Below, piece by piece: positions 5,008 through 5,008 of a DNA stretch of 5,008 nt; the first letter of the stretch is position 1, and each line of letters begins with the position of its first letter. Where the stretch lies: assembly GCA_014796735.1 (NCBI GenBank), contig JAAVIG010000092.1, forward strand, positions 1 through 5,008, given 5' to 3'. This DNA is from Oscillospiraceae bacterium. GTDB lineage: Bacteria > Bacillota > Clostridia > Oscillospirales > Ruminococcaceae. The position numbers and the translations under genes were made by a program. The notes below the pieces were generated by a model. The model made no database searches, was not told where the DNA came from, and worked only from the letters and a program-made list of their open reading frames with translations.

Positions 5008-5008
5008 C

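Noticed and set aside
4901..5008. CRISPR repeats or a tRNA-like gene in the structured tail.
   Set aside because: There are no regularly spaced direct repeats. The four-way fold lacks tRNA features: no anticodon-loop layout, no T-loop GTTCRA in place, no 7-bp acceptor stem, and hairpin 1 is far too long.

Overview
This window looks like chromosomal DNA of a Gram-positive Clostridia-class bacterium, most likely an Oscillospiraceae/Ruminococcus-type gut or rumen organism. The basis is a clostridial-style MurC, a SpoVG homologue, strong AAAGGAA-type ribosome binding sites, moderate GC, and a cytoplasmic multidomain GH3 glycosidase typical of plant-fibre degraders. The family assignments come from reading motifs. 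The exact genus is an inference.

Layout. (1) Positions 1-228 hold the 3' end of an ADP-ribose pyrophosphatase-like Nudix hydrolase gene on the + strand. (2) Positions 194-478 encode SpoVG on the - strand. It converges on the Nudix gene and overlaps its tail by 35 bp. (3) Positions 479-630 form a divergent intergenic region between spoVG and murC. It contains weak candidate promoters for both directions and a long imperfect inverted repeat (549-596) that overlaps both candidate -10 elements. (4) Positions 631-2004 encode MurC, complete, on the + strand. (5) After a 12-nt gap, positions 2017-4803 encode a 928-residue family 3 glycoside hydrolase, probably co-transcribed with murC. It has a fascin-like beta-trefoil inserted in its second catalytic domain, followed by an Fn3-like domain and a CBM6-like tail. 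(6) Positions 4853-4894 are a strong intrinsic terminator closing the murC-GH3 unit. (7) Positions 4901-4980 form a compact palindromic element: three abutting perfect hairpins enclosed by a 6-bp outer stem, so either strand could fold into a four-way cloverleaf with no unpaired junction bases. The window ends at 5008 after a second copy of one outer-stem arm and a possible Shine-Dalgarno sequence.

How the genes relate. MurC makes the peptidoglycan precursor UDP-MurNAc-L-Ala, and SpoVG is an RNA/DNA-binding regulator linked to cell envelope and sporulation in Firmicutes. The murC/spoVG proximity recalls the clostridial murC-purR-spoVG-glmU neighbourhood, but here the two are divergent and purR is not between them. 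The GH3 enzyme probably trims imported plant oligosaccharides in the cytoplasm. Its tight linkage to murC is unexpected and may simply reflect insertion into a well-expressed unit. No CRISPR array, tRNA, rRNA or transposase gene is visible. The least explained item is the cloverleaf-like element at 4901-4980.
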